Below are positions 1 through 10,061 of a DNA stretch of 49,035 bases, one piece after another. The position numbers and the translations under genes were made by a program. Below the pieces are notes generated by a model that worked only from the letters and a program-made list of their open reading frames with translations, searched no databases and was not told the origin of the DNA. This DNA is from Pseudomonadota bacterium (GTDB lineage Bacteria > Pseudomonadota > Alphaproteobacteria > Rhizobiales > Beijerinckiaceae). Every line of letters starts with the position of its first letter. The stretch's first letter is position 1. The stretch lies in NCBI GenBank assembly GCA_021780435.1, contig JAJXYV010000071.1:1-49035 (forward strand). The letters are read 5' to 3'.

Positions 1-132
1 GTCCTGGCGGTCGGTATAGACATGGCAGGACAGGCCGAGGCGCGCCGCGGCGAGCGCGAGCATCCGGCCGAGCTGGCCGCCGCCGACGATGCCGATGCGC
101 GCGCCGGGCGCCAGTCGCGTTTCAGTCGTCAT
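1..132 (-). CDS. purK: PurK, N-terminal fragment (5-(carboxyamino)imidazole ribonucleotide synthase)
   Basis: Only the first 44 codons are inside the window; the gene runs off the left edge. The reverse strand reads [20 protein letters not shown] and continues [14 protein letters not shown], the Rossmann-like start of PurK, an ATP-grasp enzyme that carboxylates aminoimidazole ribonucleotide to N5-CAIR in purine synthesis. The ATG overlaps the end of purE (ATG at 132-130, purE stop at 124-122), the usual purE-purK order with translational coupling. The N-terminal motif [12 protein letters not shown] is strong evidence; nothing can be said about the rest of the protein. Confidence 0.93.
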   Translation of the reverse strand, partial: MTTETRLAPGARIGIVGGGQLGRMLALAAARLGLSCHVYTDRQD

Positions 133-619
133 GTTTGGGCCGCTCCGCGACCGTCGAGGTCTGTTTCTCGCGCCAGTCGTCGAGCCGCGCCGCAAGCGCG
201 TCGTCGTTCAGGGCGAGGATCGAAGCGGCGAGCAAGGCGGCGTTGATCGCCCCGGCCTTGCCGATCGCCAGCGTGCCGACCGGCACGCCGCCCGGCATCT
301 GAACGATGGAATAGAGCGAGTCCACGCCCGACAGCGCCTTGGATTCGACCGGCACGCCGAGGACCGGCAAGGGCGTCATGGCGGCGGTCATGCCCGGCAG
401 ATGCGCGGCGCCGCCGGCGCCGGCGATGATCACCTTGAACCCGGCGTCGCGCGCGCCCTTGGCGAAAGCCACGAGCCGATCCGGCGTGCGGTGGGCCGAG
501 ACGATGCGGACGTCGGCCTTGACCCCGAGGGAATCGAGGGTTTCGCGGGCGTGGCGCATGGTTGTCCAGTCGGACTGGCTACCCATGATGATCGCGACGG
601 GAGGTTGGGTGTTCGGCAC
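122..619 (-). CDS. purE: PurE, N5-CAIR mutase
   Basis: A 165-residue protein of normal length for class I PurE, which moves the carboxyl group of N5-CAIR to C4 to give CAIR. Visible family motifs are MGSQSDW near residue 12, SAHRTPDRL near residue 41 (the catalytic-His loop) and GGAAHLPGM near residue 68. It starts with GTG at 619, giving [17 protein letters not shown]; no strong ribosome-binding site is seen, but the next Met lies inside the conserved motif and would be too late. It is the first gene of a purE-purK operon and its end overlaps purK by 11 bases. Confidence 0.96.
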   Translation of the reverse strand: MPNTQPPVAIIMGSQSDWTTMRHARETLDSLGVKADVRIVSAHRTPDRLVAFAKGARDAGFKVIIAGAGGAAHLPGMTAAMTPLPVLGVPVESKALSGVDSLYSIVQMPGGVPVGTLAIGKAGAINAALLAASILALNDDALAARLDDWREKQTSTVAERPKHDD

Positions 620-743
620 TTGGTTTCGGACCCGGACGGAAGGAAGGCGACGTGTCTAAACAAGCGCGCGCAAAAGGGAAAGCGGGTTTTTGCCGAAAAA
701 TGCGGCTTTTCCGCGAAAAGCGGGAATTGGGCGCGCTCCCCGG

Positions 744-962
744 TCAGGCGATGATGTCCGGCGTGAGCGTGTCTTCGAGGAAGGTGATCCGGTCGCGCAG
801 CATCAGCTTGCGCTTCTTGAGCCGCTGCAGTTGCAGGCGGTCGTTGGCCCCGACCGATGTGAGCGACTCGATCGCCGTGTCGAGATCGCGGTGCTCTTGT
901 CGTAAACGCTCGACTTCGATGACGAATTCGGCCCGTTCTTCTTCGCTCAGTTCTCTGGTCAT
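744..962 (-). CDS. DUF465 (YdcH-like) small coiled-coil protein
   Basis: The ORF track begins at 1109, but the recognisable protein starts at the internal ATG at 962 (MTRELSEEERAEFVIEVERL), giving 72 residues. It is a single charged helical hairpin ending LQRLKKRKLMLRDRITFLED, the pattern of the DUF465/YdcH family. The K-x-R-K-L-x-L-K/R-D-x-I ending is shared with the divergent gene at 1259, so these are paralogues on opposite strands about 300 bases apart. The biochemical role of the family is unknown. The 296 bases between them show no further gene. Confidence 0.8.
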   Translation of the reverse strand: MTRELSEEERAEFVIEVERLRQEHRDLDTAIESLTSVGANDRLQLQRLKKRKLMLRDRITFLEDTLTPDIIA

Positions 963-1258
963 CGAAAACCGCTGCTGGCCATCTCGCGCGCAATCGCGCA
1001 TTGCGACCCGGATTATGGGCGCGAGCGGCGCCAAGGGCAAGGCCAAGATGAGGGCGGCGGAGTCTTTGCCTCGGGCGATTCCGCGCAGCGCCTTGACCTC
1101 GGGCGCCATTGATAGAATTGGACATTTCCGATCGGTTGCGGGCTCGCCCGTCGGTGACGCGCGCGGCTATTCAAGGCGGTCGCGGAAAAAGATTCTCTCT
1201 TGCGCCTTCGCGTGGTCGTGTCACAATCCTGTCGTTCAAGCATCGATAGGAGTTGCGC

Positions 1259-1447
1259 ATGTCCTTGCAAAGCCATCTCGCCGAACTCGAACGCCGCCAC
1301 ATGGCGCTTCAACGGGAGATCGAGAAGGAAGAGCTCCACCCTGCGGTCGACGAGCTCAAGCTGCATGAACTCAAGCGACGCAAGCTGGTGCTGAAGGACG
1401 AAATTTCGAAGCTGCGGCAAGCCGCCGACAAGGAAATGGTTCACTGA
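1259..1447 (+). CDS. DUF465 (YdcH-like) small coiled-coil protein, second copy
   Basis: A 62-residue protein beginning MSLQSHLAELERRHMALQ, with AGGAG six bases before ATG 1259. I therefore prefer this over the TTG at 1253 used by the ORF track. It is almost entirely helical and charged, ending LKRRKLVLKDEISKL, the DUF465 signature also present in the divergent gene at 744-962. It is a single-gene unit closed by a strong hairpin terminator. Family function is unknown; a structural or partner-binding helical hairpin is the most that can be said. Confidence 0.85.
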   Translation: MSLQSHLAELERRHMALQREIEKEELHPAVDELKLHELKRRKLVLKDEISKLRQAADKEMVH

Positions 1448-1463
1448 GAATTTTTTGACGGAA

Positions 1464-1501
1464 AGAAAAACCGCCGGATCGAAAGGTCCGGCGGTTTTTC
1501 T
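1464..1501 (+). terminator. Rho-independent terminator after the DUF465 gene
   Basis: Inverted arms AAAAACCGCCGGA and TCCGGCGGTTTTT flank an 8-base loop and end in a T-run, 20 bases after the stop codon. The A-run before the stem means it may also act on the other strand. Confidence 0.88.
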
Positions 1502-1654
1502 TTGGACGGATTTCCCGGGCTGGATTTCGCGGCGCGCGGCCGTCATTAGCCGAAGGATTGAGCGCCCCATTCTGGACTTCTCGCCCTTTCCAGCGCACCT
1601 TCCGCGAAATTTGCCGCGCGCAAGCGCGGAATAATAATGGGAGCACGACGAAAC

Positions 1655-3559
1655 ATGGCGAGCCGCTATCAAGAAATCTACCAGGCCTGGAAAAAGGACC
1701 CGCTCGCTTTCTGGGGCGAAGCCGCCCGGGATATCGACTGGATCAAGCCGCCGCAGACTGTTTTCGACCCAAAGGCCGGCGTCTATGGCCGCTGGTTTCC
1801 CGACGGTACGCTCAATACCTGCTACAACGCCCTGGACCGCCACGTGAAGAACGGGCGCGCCGACCAGGCCGCGCTGATCTACGACAGCCCCGTGACCGGC
1901 ATCAAGCGCACCTATTCCTATGCGCAACTGCTCGCCGAGGTGAACGCCCTTGCCTCCGTTCTCAAGGATTTCGGCGTCGCCAAGGGCGACCGTGTCCTTG
2001 TCTATATGCCGATGATCCCGGAAGCCGTGATCGGCGTCCTGGCCTGCGCCCGCATCGGCGCCATCCATTCCGTGGTCTTCGGCGGCTTCGCGGCCAAGGA
2101 GCTGGCGACCCGCATCAACGATTCCGAGCCGAAGGTCATCCTCACCGCCTCCTGCGGCATCGAGCCGAACCGCGTCGTCAAATACAAGCCGCTGCTGGAC
2201 GAGGCCATCAGCCTCGCCGCCGTCAAGCCCGAGAAAGTCCTGATCCTGCAGCGTCCGCAGGAAAGGGCCGAAATGATCGGCGGCCGCGATTTCGACTGGG
2301 GCGATCTGGTCGTGGCGGCGCTGGCCGAGCGGCGCACGGTCGAGCCCGAAGAAATGGCGGCGACCGACCCGCTCTATATTCTCTATACTTCCGGCACGAC
2401 CGGCATCCCCAAGGGCGTCGTCCGCGACAATGGCGGCCATGCCGTCGCTCTGTGCTGGACCATGAAGAACCTTTACGGGATCAAGCCCGGCGAAGTTTTC
2501 TGGGCGGCGTCCGACGTCGGCTGGGTCGTCGGCCATTCCTATATCCTCTATGGTCAGCTGCTCTATGGCGCGACCACCGTGGTCTATGAAGGCAAGCCCG
2601 TCGGCACGCCCGACCCCGGCGCCTTCTGGCGGATGATCGAGGAATATAATGTCGCCGCGCTGTTCACGGCGCCGACCGCCTTGCGCGCCGTGCGCAAGGA
2701 AGACCCCAACGCCGAATATCTCAAGAAATACAATGTCGCGAAGAGCATGCGCACCCTGTTCCTGGCGGGCGAGCGCGCCGATCCGGACACGGTGGCCTGG
2801 GCGGAGCAGATCCTCGGCATGCCCGTGATCGACCATTGGTGGCAGACCGAGACGGGCTGGGCCATCGCCGGCAATCCGGTTGGGCTCGGCGCCCTGCCGG
2901 TCAAGCATGGCTCGCCGACCGTGGCCATGCCCGGCTATGACGTGCAGATCGTGGACGAGGCCGCCCATCCGGTGGGAGCGGGCAAGATGGGCTCGATCGT
3001 CGTCAAGCTGCCACTGCCTCCCGGCTGCCTGCCGACGCTGTGGAAGCAGGACGAGCGGATGAAGGAGAGCTATCTCACCGAATTCCCCGGCTGCTACAAG
3101 ACGGCGGACGCCGGCTTTATCGACGAGGACGGCTATCTTTACATCATGGGCCGCACCGACGACATCATCAATGTCGCGGGCCATCGCCTCTCGACCGGCG
3201 GCATGGAGGAAGTCCTGGCCTCCCACCCCGACGTCGCCGAATGCGCGGTCATCGGCGTCAAGGACGAGCTCAAGGGCGAGCAGCCCTGCGGCTTCGTCGT
3301 GCTGAAGGCGGGCGTGACCCGTTCGCCGATCGAGATCGAGAAGGATCTGGTCAAGCTGGTGCGCGACAAGATCGGCCCGGTCGCGGCCTTCAAGATCGCG
3401 ATCACCGTCAACCGCCTGCCCAAGACCCGTTCCGGCAAGATCCTGCGCGGCACCATGAAGAAGATCGCCGACCATGACCCGTGGACCATGCCCGCGACCA
3501 TCGACGATCCGGCGATCATGGACGAGATCATGGCGGCCCTTGAGAACAAGGGCTTCTGA
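1655..3559 (+). CDS. prpE: Propionyl-CoA synthetase (acyl-CoA ligase, ANL superfamily)
   Basis: About 634 residues from ATG 1655 (MASRYQEIYQAWKKDP); GGGAG lies 11 bases upstream, whereas the earlier ATG 1637 has no such site. It activates a short-chain acid with ATP to acyl-AMP, then to acyl-CoA. Motifs in order: the acetyl-CoA-synthetase-like N-terminal cap, YTSGTTGIPKG (P-loop-like AMP motif, near residue 250), DVGWVVGHSYI, HWWQTETGW near residue 390, and the C-terminal KTRSGKILRG lysine motif. The N-terminus and the short length compared with AcsA (about 650) resemble PrpE/ACSS3 enzymes, so propionate is the favoured substrate; acetate or acetoacetate cannot be excluded by eye. It stands alone between terminators. 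Confidence 0.88.
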   Translation: MASRYQEIYQAWKKDPLAFWGEAARDIDWIKPPQTVFDPKAGVYGRWFPDGTLNTCYNALDRHVKNGRADQAALIYDSPVTGIKRTYSYAQLLAEVNALASVLKDFGVAKGDRVLVYMPMIPEAVIGVLACARIGAIHSVVFGGFAAKELATRINDSEPKVILTASCGIEPNRVVKYKPLLDEAISLAAVKPEKVLILQRPQERAEMIGGRDFDWGDLVVAALAERRTVEPEEMAATDPLYILYTSGTTGIPKGVVRDNGGHAVALCWTMKNLYGIKPGEVFWAASDVGWVVGHSYILYGQLLYGATTVVYEGKPVGTPDPGAFWRMIEEYNVAALFTAPTALRAVRKEDPNAEYLKKYNVAKSMRTLFLAGERADPDTVAWAEQILGMPVIDHWWQTETGWAIAGNPVGLGALPVKHGSPTVAMPGYDVQIVDEAAHPVGAGKMGSIVVKLPLPPGCLPTLWKQDERMKESYLTEFPGCYKTADAGFIDEDGYLYIMGRTDDIINVAGHRLSTGGMEEVLASHPDVAECAVIGVKDELKGEQPCGFVVLKAGVTRSPIEIEKDLVKLVRDKIGPVAAFKIAITVNRLPKTRSGKILRGTMKKIADHDPWTMPATIDDPAIMDEIMAALENKGF

Positions 3560-3580
3560 GGGGGCTCAAGCGCCAAAACA

Positions 3581-3614
3581 AAACCCCGCCGCGGGCGCCC
3601 GCGGCGGGGTTTTT
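3581..3614. terminator. Bidirectional terminator between prpE and yebC
   Basis: A 15-base perfect inverted repeat (AACCCCGCCGCGGGC and its complement) with As before and Ts after. It lies between the convergent ends of prpE and the YebC gene and can serve both. Confidence 0.9.
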
Positions 3615-3636
3615 TCATGTCCGGGGCGAAGAGGGA

Positions 3637-4383
3637 TCAGCCGCCCATCTTGGCGACGAGCGCGTCGGAAATCTCGAAATTGGCGTAGACGTTCTGCACG
3701 TCGTCATTGTCTTCGAGCGAGCCGATCAGCTTCAGAATCTTTTCGCCGGCCTCGTCGTCCACCGCGATCGTGTTCTGCGGCCGCCAGATCAGCTTGGACT
3801 TCTTCGGCTCGCCGAAGGCAGCTTCCAGGGCCTTCGTGACCTCGACCAATCCTTCCAGCGAGGTGGTGATCTCGTGGCCTTCCTCGGTGCTGGCGACATC
3901 GTCGGCGCCGGCCTCGATCGCGGCCTCCATCATGGCGTCCTCGCTGGCGACCTTGGCGTCATATTCGATCTGGCCGACATGGTCGAACATGAAGGAAACC
4001 GCGCCGGTTTCGGCGAGCGCCCCGCCGGCCTTGGTGAAATAGGAGCGCACTTCGCCCGCCGTGCGGTTGCGGTTGTCGGTCAGGGCCTCGACGATCACGG
4101 CGACGCCGCCGGGCGCATAGCCTTCGTAGCGGACCTCGTCATAGTTCTCGCTGTCGCCGCCGGCCGCTTTCTTGATCGCGCGCTCGATATTGTCCTTGGG
4201 CATGTTTTCCGCGCGCGCTGCGAGCACGGCCATGCGCAGGCGTGGATTCATCGCCGGATCGGGCAGGCCGAGCTTCGCGGCGACGGTGATTTCGCGGGCC
4301 AGTTTGGAGAAGAGCTTGGAGCGGATCGCGTCCTGCTTGCCCTTCTTGTGCATGATGTTCTTGAACTGACTATGCCCGGCCAT
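3637..4383 (-). CDS. yebC: YebC/PmpR (TACO1) family protein
   Basis: 248 residues, the normal length. It starts [20 protein letters not shown], the hallmark N-terminus of the family, and contains [18 protein letters not shown] and [25 protein letters not shown] six bases before ATG 4383 supports the start. Members have been described as DNA-binding regulators (PmpR) and, more recently, as translation factors that relieve ribosome stalling at proline-rich stretches, like mitochondrial TACO1; which role applies here cannot be read from the sequence. In many bacteria the gene neighbours ruvC; it does not here. Confidence 0.96.
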   Translation of the reverse strand: MAGHSQFKNIMHKKGKQDAIRSKLFSKLAREITVAAKLGLPDPAMNPRLRMAVLAARAENMPKDNIERAIKKAAGGDSENYDEVRYEGYAPGGVAVIVEALTDNRNRTAGEVRSYFTKAGGALAETGAVSFMFDHVGQIEYDAKVASEDAMMEAAIEAGADDVASTEEGHEITTSLEGLVEVTKALEAAFGEPKKSKLIWRPQNTIAVDDEAGEKILKLIGSLEDNDDVQNVYANFEISDALVAKMGG

Positions 4384-4539
4384 CTTGGTTCCTGCTGCTG
4401 CGCCCGCGTCGCCCGCTGCGGCGGACGCGAAAAAATCGACGGCGCCTTATAGACGTGCGCGCGCGCCCTGAAAAGTAGGGCTTTCCGCGCAGGCCGAACA
4501 GATTTATCCATCGGCGTCGGGAAAGATTGGAATCGCGGC

Positions 4540-5451
4540 ATGATCGTCGAGAAGCAGCTGAATGTTCCGGTCATGCTCTTCTCCGTGAAGGGCACGGTCC
4601 TGCCGCGCATCTGGCCGCATGTGCTGCTGGTGGCCCTCGTCGCCGTCGGCGTCACGGCCACGACCGGATTCTGGCCGGGGCTGCTGCCCGAAATCTCGCT
4701 CGCGCCCTTCAGCCTGATCGGCCTGGTCCTGTCCATCTTTCTCGGTTTCCGCAACAATGCCTGTTATGAGCGCTGGTGGGAGGGCCGCAAACAATGGGGC
4801 CAGGCGATCGCCCATTGCCGCGCTCTCGCCCGCGAAATTCCCGCGCTTTTGCCTGGCGATCGGCCGCGTCAGTCGCGCATCCTGCGCCGGGCCGCGGGTT
4901 TCGCGGCCGGCCTTGCGGCGCGATTGCGAGACCGCGACGAAAGCGCCGCGCTCCGCCCCTGGCTGCCCGACGCTGAATTCGAATCGTTGGCGGGCCTGCG
5001 CAACCAGCCAGGCATGGCGTTGGCGGGGATCACCCATGACCTCGCCGAGGCTTCGCGCGCCGGCGCCCTCGACCCGATCAAGTTTCAGGTGCTTGAAGCC
5101 CATGTCGAAGGGCTGAGTGGCGTTCAGGCCGCCTGCGAGCGCATCAATGCGACGCCGACGCCTTTTTCCTATTCGCTGCTCCTGCACCGGACGAGCTGGA
5201 TCTTCTGCCTGCTCGCGCCCTTCGGGCTCATCGGCGCCCTCGGCTGGTTCACGCCCTTTTTCAGCGTCCTGCTGGCCTACGCCTTTTTCGGCCTCGACGC
5301 CTTGGGCGACGAGTTGGAGGCGCCTTTCGGCCTCATGCCCAACCACCTGCCGCTCGACGCCTTTGTCCGCGCCATCGAGATCGAAATCCGGCAGGCGCTC
5401 GGCGAGCCGGCGCCCGAGCCGCTTGCGCCTGTCAACGGCCGCCTGACGTGA
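4540..5451 (+). CDS. Bestrophin-like anion channel protein
   Basis: 303 residues from ATG 4540. The N-terminal half has hydrophobic segments around residues 25-45 and 55-68, followed by LGFRNNACYERWWEGRK, the recognisable bestrophin (UPF0187/YneE) motif. A second hydrophobic pair near residues 220-265 (WIFCLLAPFGLIGALGWF) matches the C-terminal membrane helices. Family members form pentameric anion channels in the inner membrane; the bacterial physiological role is not settled. The last 20 bases overlap the convergent phosphoesterase gene, so the two transcripts collide. Confidence 0.88.
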   Translation: MIVEKQLNVPVMLFSVKGTVLPRIWPHVLLVALVAVGVTATTGFWPGLLPEISLAPFSLIGLVLSIFLGFRNNACYERWWEGRKQWGQAIAHCRALAREIPALLPGDRPRQSRILRRAAGFAAGLAARLRDRDESAALRPWLPDAEFESLAGLRNQPGMALAGITHDLAEASRAGALDPIKFQVLEAHVEGLSGVQAACERINATPTPFSYSLLLHRTSWIFCLLAPFGLIGALGWFTPFFSVLLAYAFFGLDALGDELEAPFGLMPNHLPLDAFVRAIEIEIRQALGEPAPEPLAPVNGRLT

Positions 5452-6274
5452 AGGCCTCTTCCGCGCCTTCGGGAAGGGCCTGAGCCAGCGTCCCGCCGAT
5501 GCGCACCGGCGCGACGCGCGTCGCCAGCCCGTCCGCGCCGGTTTCGACGAACAGGCCGCACAAGGTCGCCGGCCCGTCGGCAGGTTCGAAGCGCGAGCCC
5601 GGCGTCTTGCGGGTGAAGCGCCGGATCGGCTCTTCCTTGTCCATGCCGATGACGGAATCATAATCGCCGGTCATGCCGGCGTCGCTCTGGAAGGCGGTGC
5701 CATGGGCGAGAATCCGCCAGTCGGCGGTCGGCACATGGGTATGGGTGCCGATGGCCAGCGAGACCCTTCCGTCGCAGAAATGAGCCATGGCCTGCTTTTC
5801 GCTCGAGGCCTCGGCGTGGATGTCGAGGATGGCGGCGTCGCAGGCGAGGCCGAGCGGGCATGCGCCAAGCTCCCGCTCGACCGCGGCGAAGGGATCGTCG
5901 AGCGCGTCCATGAAGACGCGGCCCATCACGCTCATCACCAGCACCCGCTCGCCCTTCGCGGTTTCATAGAGCCACGCGCCGCGGCCCGGCGTGCCCGTGG
6001 GATAATTCATCGGCCGCAGCACATGGGGCGCGCGCTCGATGAAGACGAGGGCCTCGCGCTGGTCGAAGGCATGATTGCCGAGCGTGACGCAATCGACGCC
6101 GGCGGCCAGAAATTCCTGGGCGATCGATTCCGTGATGCCGAAGCCGCCGGCGGCGTTCTCGCCATTGGCCACGACGAAATCGAGTCCCAACTGGCGGCGC
6201 AGGGCTGGAACATGTTCGGCGACCGCCGCGCGCCCGGCGCGACCGATCACGTCGCCGATGAACAGGAGGCGCAT
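5432..6274 (-). CDS. YmdB-like metallophosphoesterase (TIGR00282 type)
   Basis: 280 residues. The metal-site motifs appear in order: FIGDVIGRAG near residue 5, VANGENAAGGFG near 35, LGNHAFDQ near 65, LDIHAEASSEKQA near 150 and GTHTHVPTAD near 177. These define the YmdB family of dinuclear-metal phosphodiesterases; 2',3'-cyclic nucleotide activity is known for the Bacillus homologue. The start lies 28 bases inside the end of the upstream cyclo-ligase gene on the same strand, suggesting coupled translation. The physiological substrate in alphaproteobacteria is not known. Confidence 0.92.
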   Translation of the reverse strand: MRLLFIGDVIGRAGRAAVAEHVPALRRQLGLDFVVANGENAAGGFGITESIAQEFLAAGVDCVTLGNHAFDQREALVFIERAPHVLRPMNYPTGTPGRGAWLYETAKGERVLVMSVMGRVFMDALDDPFAAVERELGACPLGLACDAAILDIHAEASSEKQAMAHFCDGRVSLAIGTHTHVPTADWRILAHGTAFQSDAGMTGDYDSVIGMDKEEPIRRFTRKTPGSRFEPADGPATLCGLFVETGADGLATRVAPVRIGGTLAQALPEGAEEAFTSGGR

Positions 6275-6867
6275 GAAGAATCCGTGAAGTCGAAAAGCTC
6301 CGCCTCCGTTACCACGAAATCCAGCTTTTCGTCGTGATTTTCGCGCGGGATTTTCTCTGCTCTCTGGCAGGCGAAGGCGAGTCCGCCGGCAAGGCGCAAG
6401 CCGTTCCCGCGCAGATGCGCCAGGGTCGCGTCATAATAGCCGCCGCCGAAGCCGAGCCGCGTCCCCTCGCCGTCGAAGCCGAGCAGCGGCAGCAACAGAA
6501 TCTGCGGACGCATCTCGGGCGCCGCCGCCGCCGGCTCCCGCAGGCCGAATCGGCCGGGAACGAGCGGATCGCCAGGCCGCCACAGGCGGAAGGCGAGCGG
6601 CGTCGCCTTGGCGCCCGCGACTGGCAGCAGGGTCGGATAACCCTTTTCGGCCAGCGCCGCCAAGAGCGGCAAGCAATCGAGCTCGCCGGGCAGGGAGGCG
6701 TAGAGCCCGATCGGCGCGCGCGCAGGGTCGAGGCCTTTGCCGAGAAGCCAGCGCAGGGTTCGCGCAGCGACGTCTCCCGCCGCCGCCGCCGCCCGTTCGG
6801 GCGGGATGGCGTCGCGGGCGGCGCGCAATTCGGCGCGGAGCCGGATTTTTTCCTGGGCGAGAGACAC
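6247..6867 (-). CDS. 5-formyltetrahydrofolate cyclo-ligase
   Basis: This enzyme converts 5-formyl-THF to 5,10-methenyl-THF with ATP. The protein ends with the conserved RLGFGGGYYDATLAHL region and begins VSLAQEKIRLRAELRAARDAI, as usual for the family (YgfA/Fau/MTHFS). The ORF track starts at GTG 6921, but that lies inside the predicted 6S RNA; GTG 6867 gives a normal start of 206 residues, though it lacks a clear ribosome-binding site. The 6S RNA gene immediately upstream on the same strand reproduces the classical ssrS-ygfA pairing, probably co-transcribed. The gene end overlaps the next gene by 28 bases. Confidence 0.9.
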   Translation of the reverse strand: MSLAQEKIRLRAELRAARDAIPPERAAAAAGDVAARTLRWLLGKGLDPARAPIGLYASLPGELDCLPLLAALAEKGYPTLLPVAGAKATPLAFRLWRPGDPLVPGRFGLREPAAAAPEMRPQILLLPLLGFDGEGTRLGFGGGYYDATLAHLRGNGLRLAGGLAFACQRAEKIPRENHDEKLDFVVTEAELFDFTDSSCASCSSAT

Positions 6868-6889
6868 GGGAAGAGGGCGCTGTGGCAGA

Positions 6890-7042
6890 AGAGGGTGCGG
6901 GCCGCGAAAGCCGTGGGACACGATCCCGGGAACCTACTAAGTAGGTGGGCGCCATGTGCCTAGGTCCACGGACGAAGACAGGGACAGCTCCCGTTGGGAT
7001 CGTAAGGCCCCGGGGAATTAGTCCTCACGCACCCCGCAGCGC
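6890..7042 (-). ncRNA. ssrS: 6S RNA
   Basis: The reverse strand reads GCGGGGTGCGTGAGGACTAA, then TTCCCCGGGGCC, GGGAGCTGTCCCTG, ACCTAGGCACATGGCGCCCA and CCTACTTAGTAGG, and closes with CCGCACCC. These blocks match what I recall of alphaproteobacterial 6S RNAs. The outer arms GGGTGC and GCACCC pair, closing the long rod around the open-promoter-like bulge that binds RNA polymerase holoenzyme. 6S RNA down-regulates housekeeping sigma-factor transcription in stationary phase. The neighbouring folate cyclo-ligase gene is its usual partner; the usual upstream zapA is missing here. Ends are estimated to within about 10 bases. Confidence 0.88.
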
Positions 7043-7049
7043 CGCTCCG

Positions 7050-7856
7050 TCAATTTAGGGCGCTGGCGCGCTCGGCGCCAGTGGTTTGAGCAAGAAAGTC
7101 TGCGAGGGCCTCCGCCGCCTCGCGCCACCGGACGTCGAGCATCATGGCGTGCGGCAGGCCGGGCAGGATGTGGGCGCGGGTTCCATAGCGCCGCGCCGTT
7201 TCCTCCACGTCGCGCGGCGGGATGACGACATCCTTCTCGCCGCCGAGGACATGGAGCGGCGTCCTGACCCTGCCGGGGCTGAGAAAATGCGGCAGCGTCA
7301 TTTCGAACAGAGCGCGATGGGACTCGCCGTCGGCCCGCCGCATCACGCGGGCGATGTCCTGAGCAGGCATGTGCTCGGAAAAGAAGAACTCGCGGCAGAG
7401 TTCGGGCTCGCGGAACAGGTTCCGCGTGTCCAGGGACAGATTGGCGTGGAGCCAGCGCAGCGGATGGCGCCGCCAGGCGTCGAGAAAGGCGCCGGCCATG
7501 CCATGGGGCGGAATGGAGCCGATCAGGATCGCGCTCGGCGCCTCGTGACTTTCCAGATATTTCTGCACCACGCCGCCGCCCATGGAATGGCCGATCAGCA
7601 CGGGCGGCGCCGGCAGGCGCGCCACCGCTTCGGCGAGGTCGGCGGCGTAATCGGCCATGCCGGCGAAATGGAGCGATCCCGACGAGCCGCCGTGGCCGCG
7701 CAGACTGACGGCGAAGGACGGATAGCCGCGGCTGGCGAAATAGGGCAAAAAATAGTCGTCCCAGCACCAGGCGGCGAGCCAGGCGCCATGGACGAAGAGA
7801 AGCGGCGGCTTGCCGGTTGGCTCGTCCGGCAGGCGGCTGAGGATTTCGAGGGCCAT
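7050..7856 (-). CDS. Alpha/beta hydrolase
   Basis: 268 residues from ATG 7856 (MALEILSRLPDEP), with CGGAG five bases upstream; the longer track ORF to 8450 is an antisense extension through rpoD. The fold is clear: LLFVHGAWLAAWCWDDYF (oxyanion-hole HG), LRGHGGS, the nucleophile elbow LIGHSMGGGVV near residue 95 (Ser), a late Asp in GGEKDVVIP, and a His in LPGLPHAMMLDVRW. Substrate is unknown; it resembles esterase/lipase-type hydrolases of the Hyphomicrobiales. It is separated from rpoD upstream by a terminator and is followed within about 10 bases by the 6S RNA gene, whose promoter may therefore lie inside this gene. Confidence 0.88.
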   Translation of the reverse strand: MALEILSRLPDEPTGKPPLLFVHGAWLAAWCWDDYFLPYFASRGYPSFAVSLRGHGGSSGSLHFAGMADYAADLAEAVARLPAPPVLIGHSMGGGVVQKYLESHEAPSAILIGSIPPHGMAGAFLDAWRRHPLRWLHANLSLDTRNLFREPELCREFFFSEHMPAQDIARVMRRADGESHRALFEMTLPHFLSPGRVRTPLHVLGGEKDVVIPPRDVEETARRYGTRAHILPGLPHAMMLDVRWREAAEALADFLAQTTGAERASALN

Positions 7857-7873
7857 CGCGGCTCCGATTGATG

Positions 7874-7901
7874 AAAAGCCCGCGATTTTGCCGCGGGCTT
7901 C
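7874..7901 (-). terminator. Terminator after rpoD
   Basis: On the reverse strand AAGCCCGCG pairs with CGCGGGCTT across a 7-base loop and runs into TTTC just after the rpoD stop codon. It separates rpoD from the hydrolase gene. Confidence 0.82.
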
Positions 7902-7906
7902 AAGAA

Positions 7907-9910
<2,004 letters not shown>

Positions 9911-10061
9911 GGTGACTCCAAACCGCATGATTCCGCCGGCTTGCCCTAGCGAATCAGCGGCCGCTGGGCAAGGTGCGCGGAAAGATTTAACGTCCGCCTA
10001 ACCAAGCCGCTCCGCTGCGGCAAGGTTCCATTCCAGCGCGCCAGGCGCGCAAATCTTTTCG

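Noticed and set aside
690-715. Terminator after the minus-strand DUF465 gene (GCGGAAAAGCCGC with ATTTTT)
   Set aside because: The stem is only about 4-5 base pairs, too weak to report as a terminator.
1110-1258. Clear promoter between the two DUF465 genes (TTGCGC...CACAAT)
   Set aside because: Spacing is plausible, but both hexamers are weak matches and GC-rich DNA gives many such pairs by chance.
1013-3475. 820-residue minus-strand ORF opposite prpE
   Set aside because: A typical GC-rich antisense shadow: low-complexity His/Asp/Arg/Gly composition, opposite a clear PrpE.
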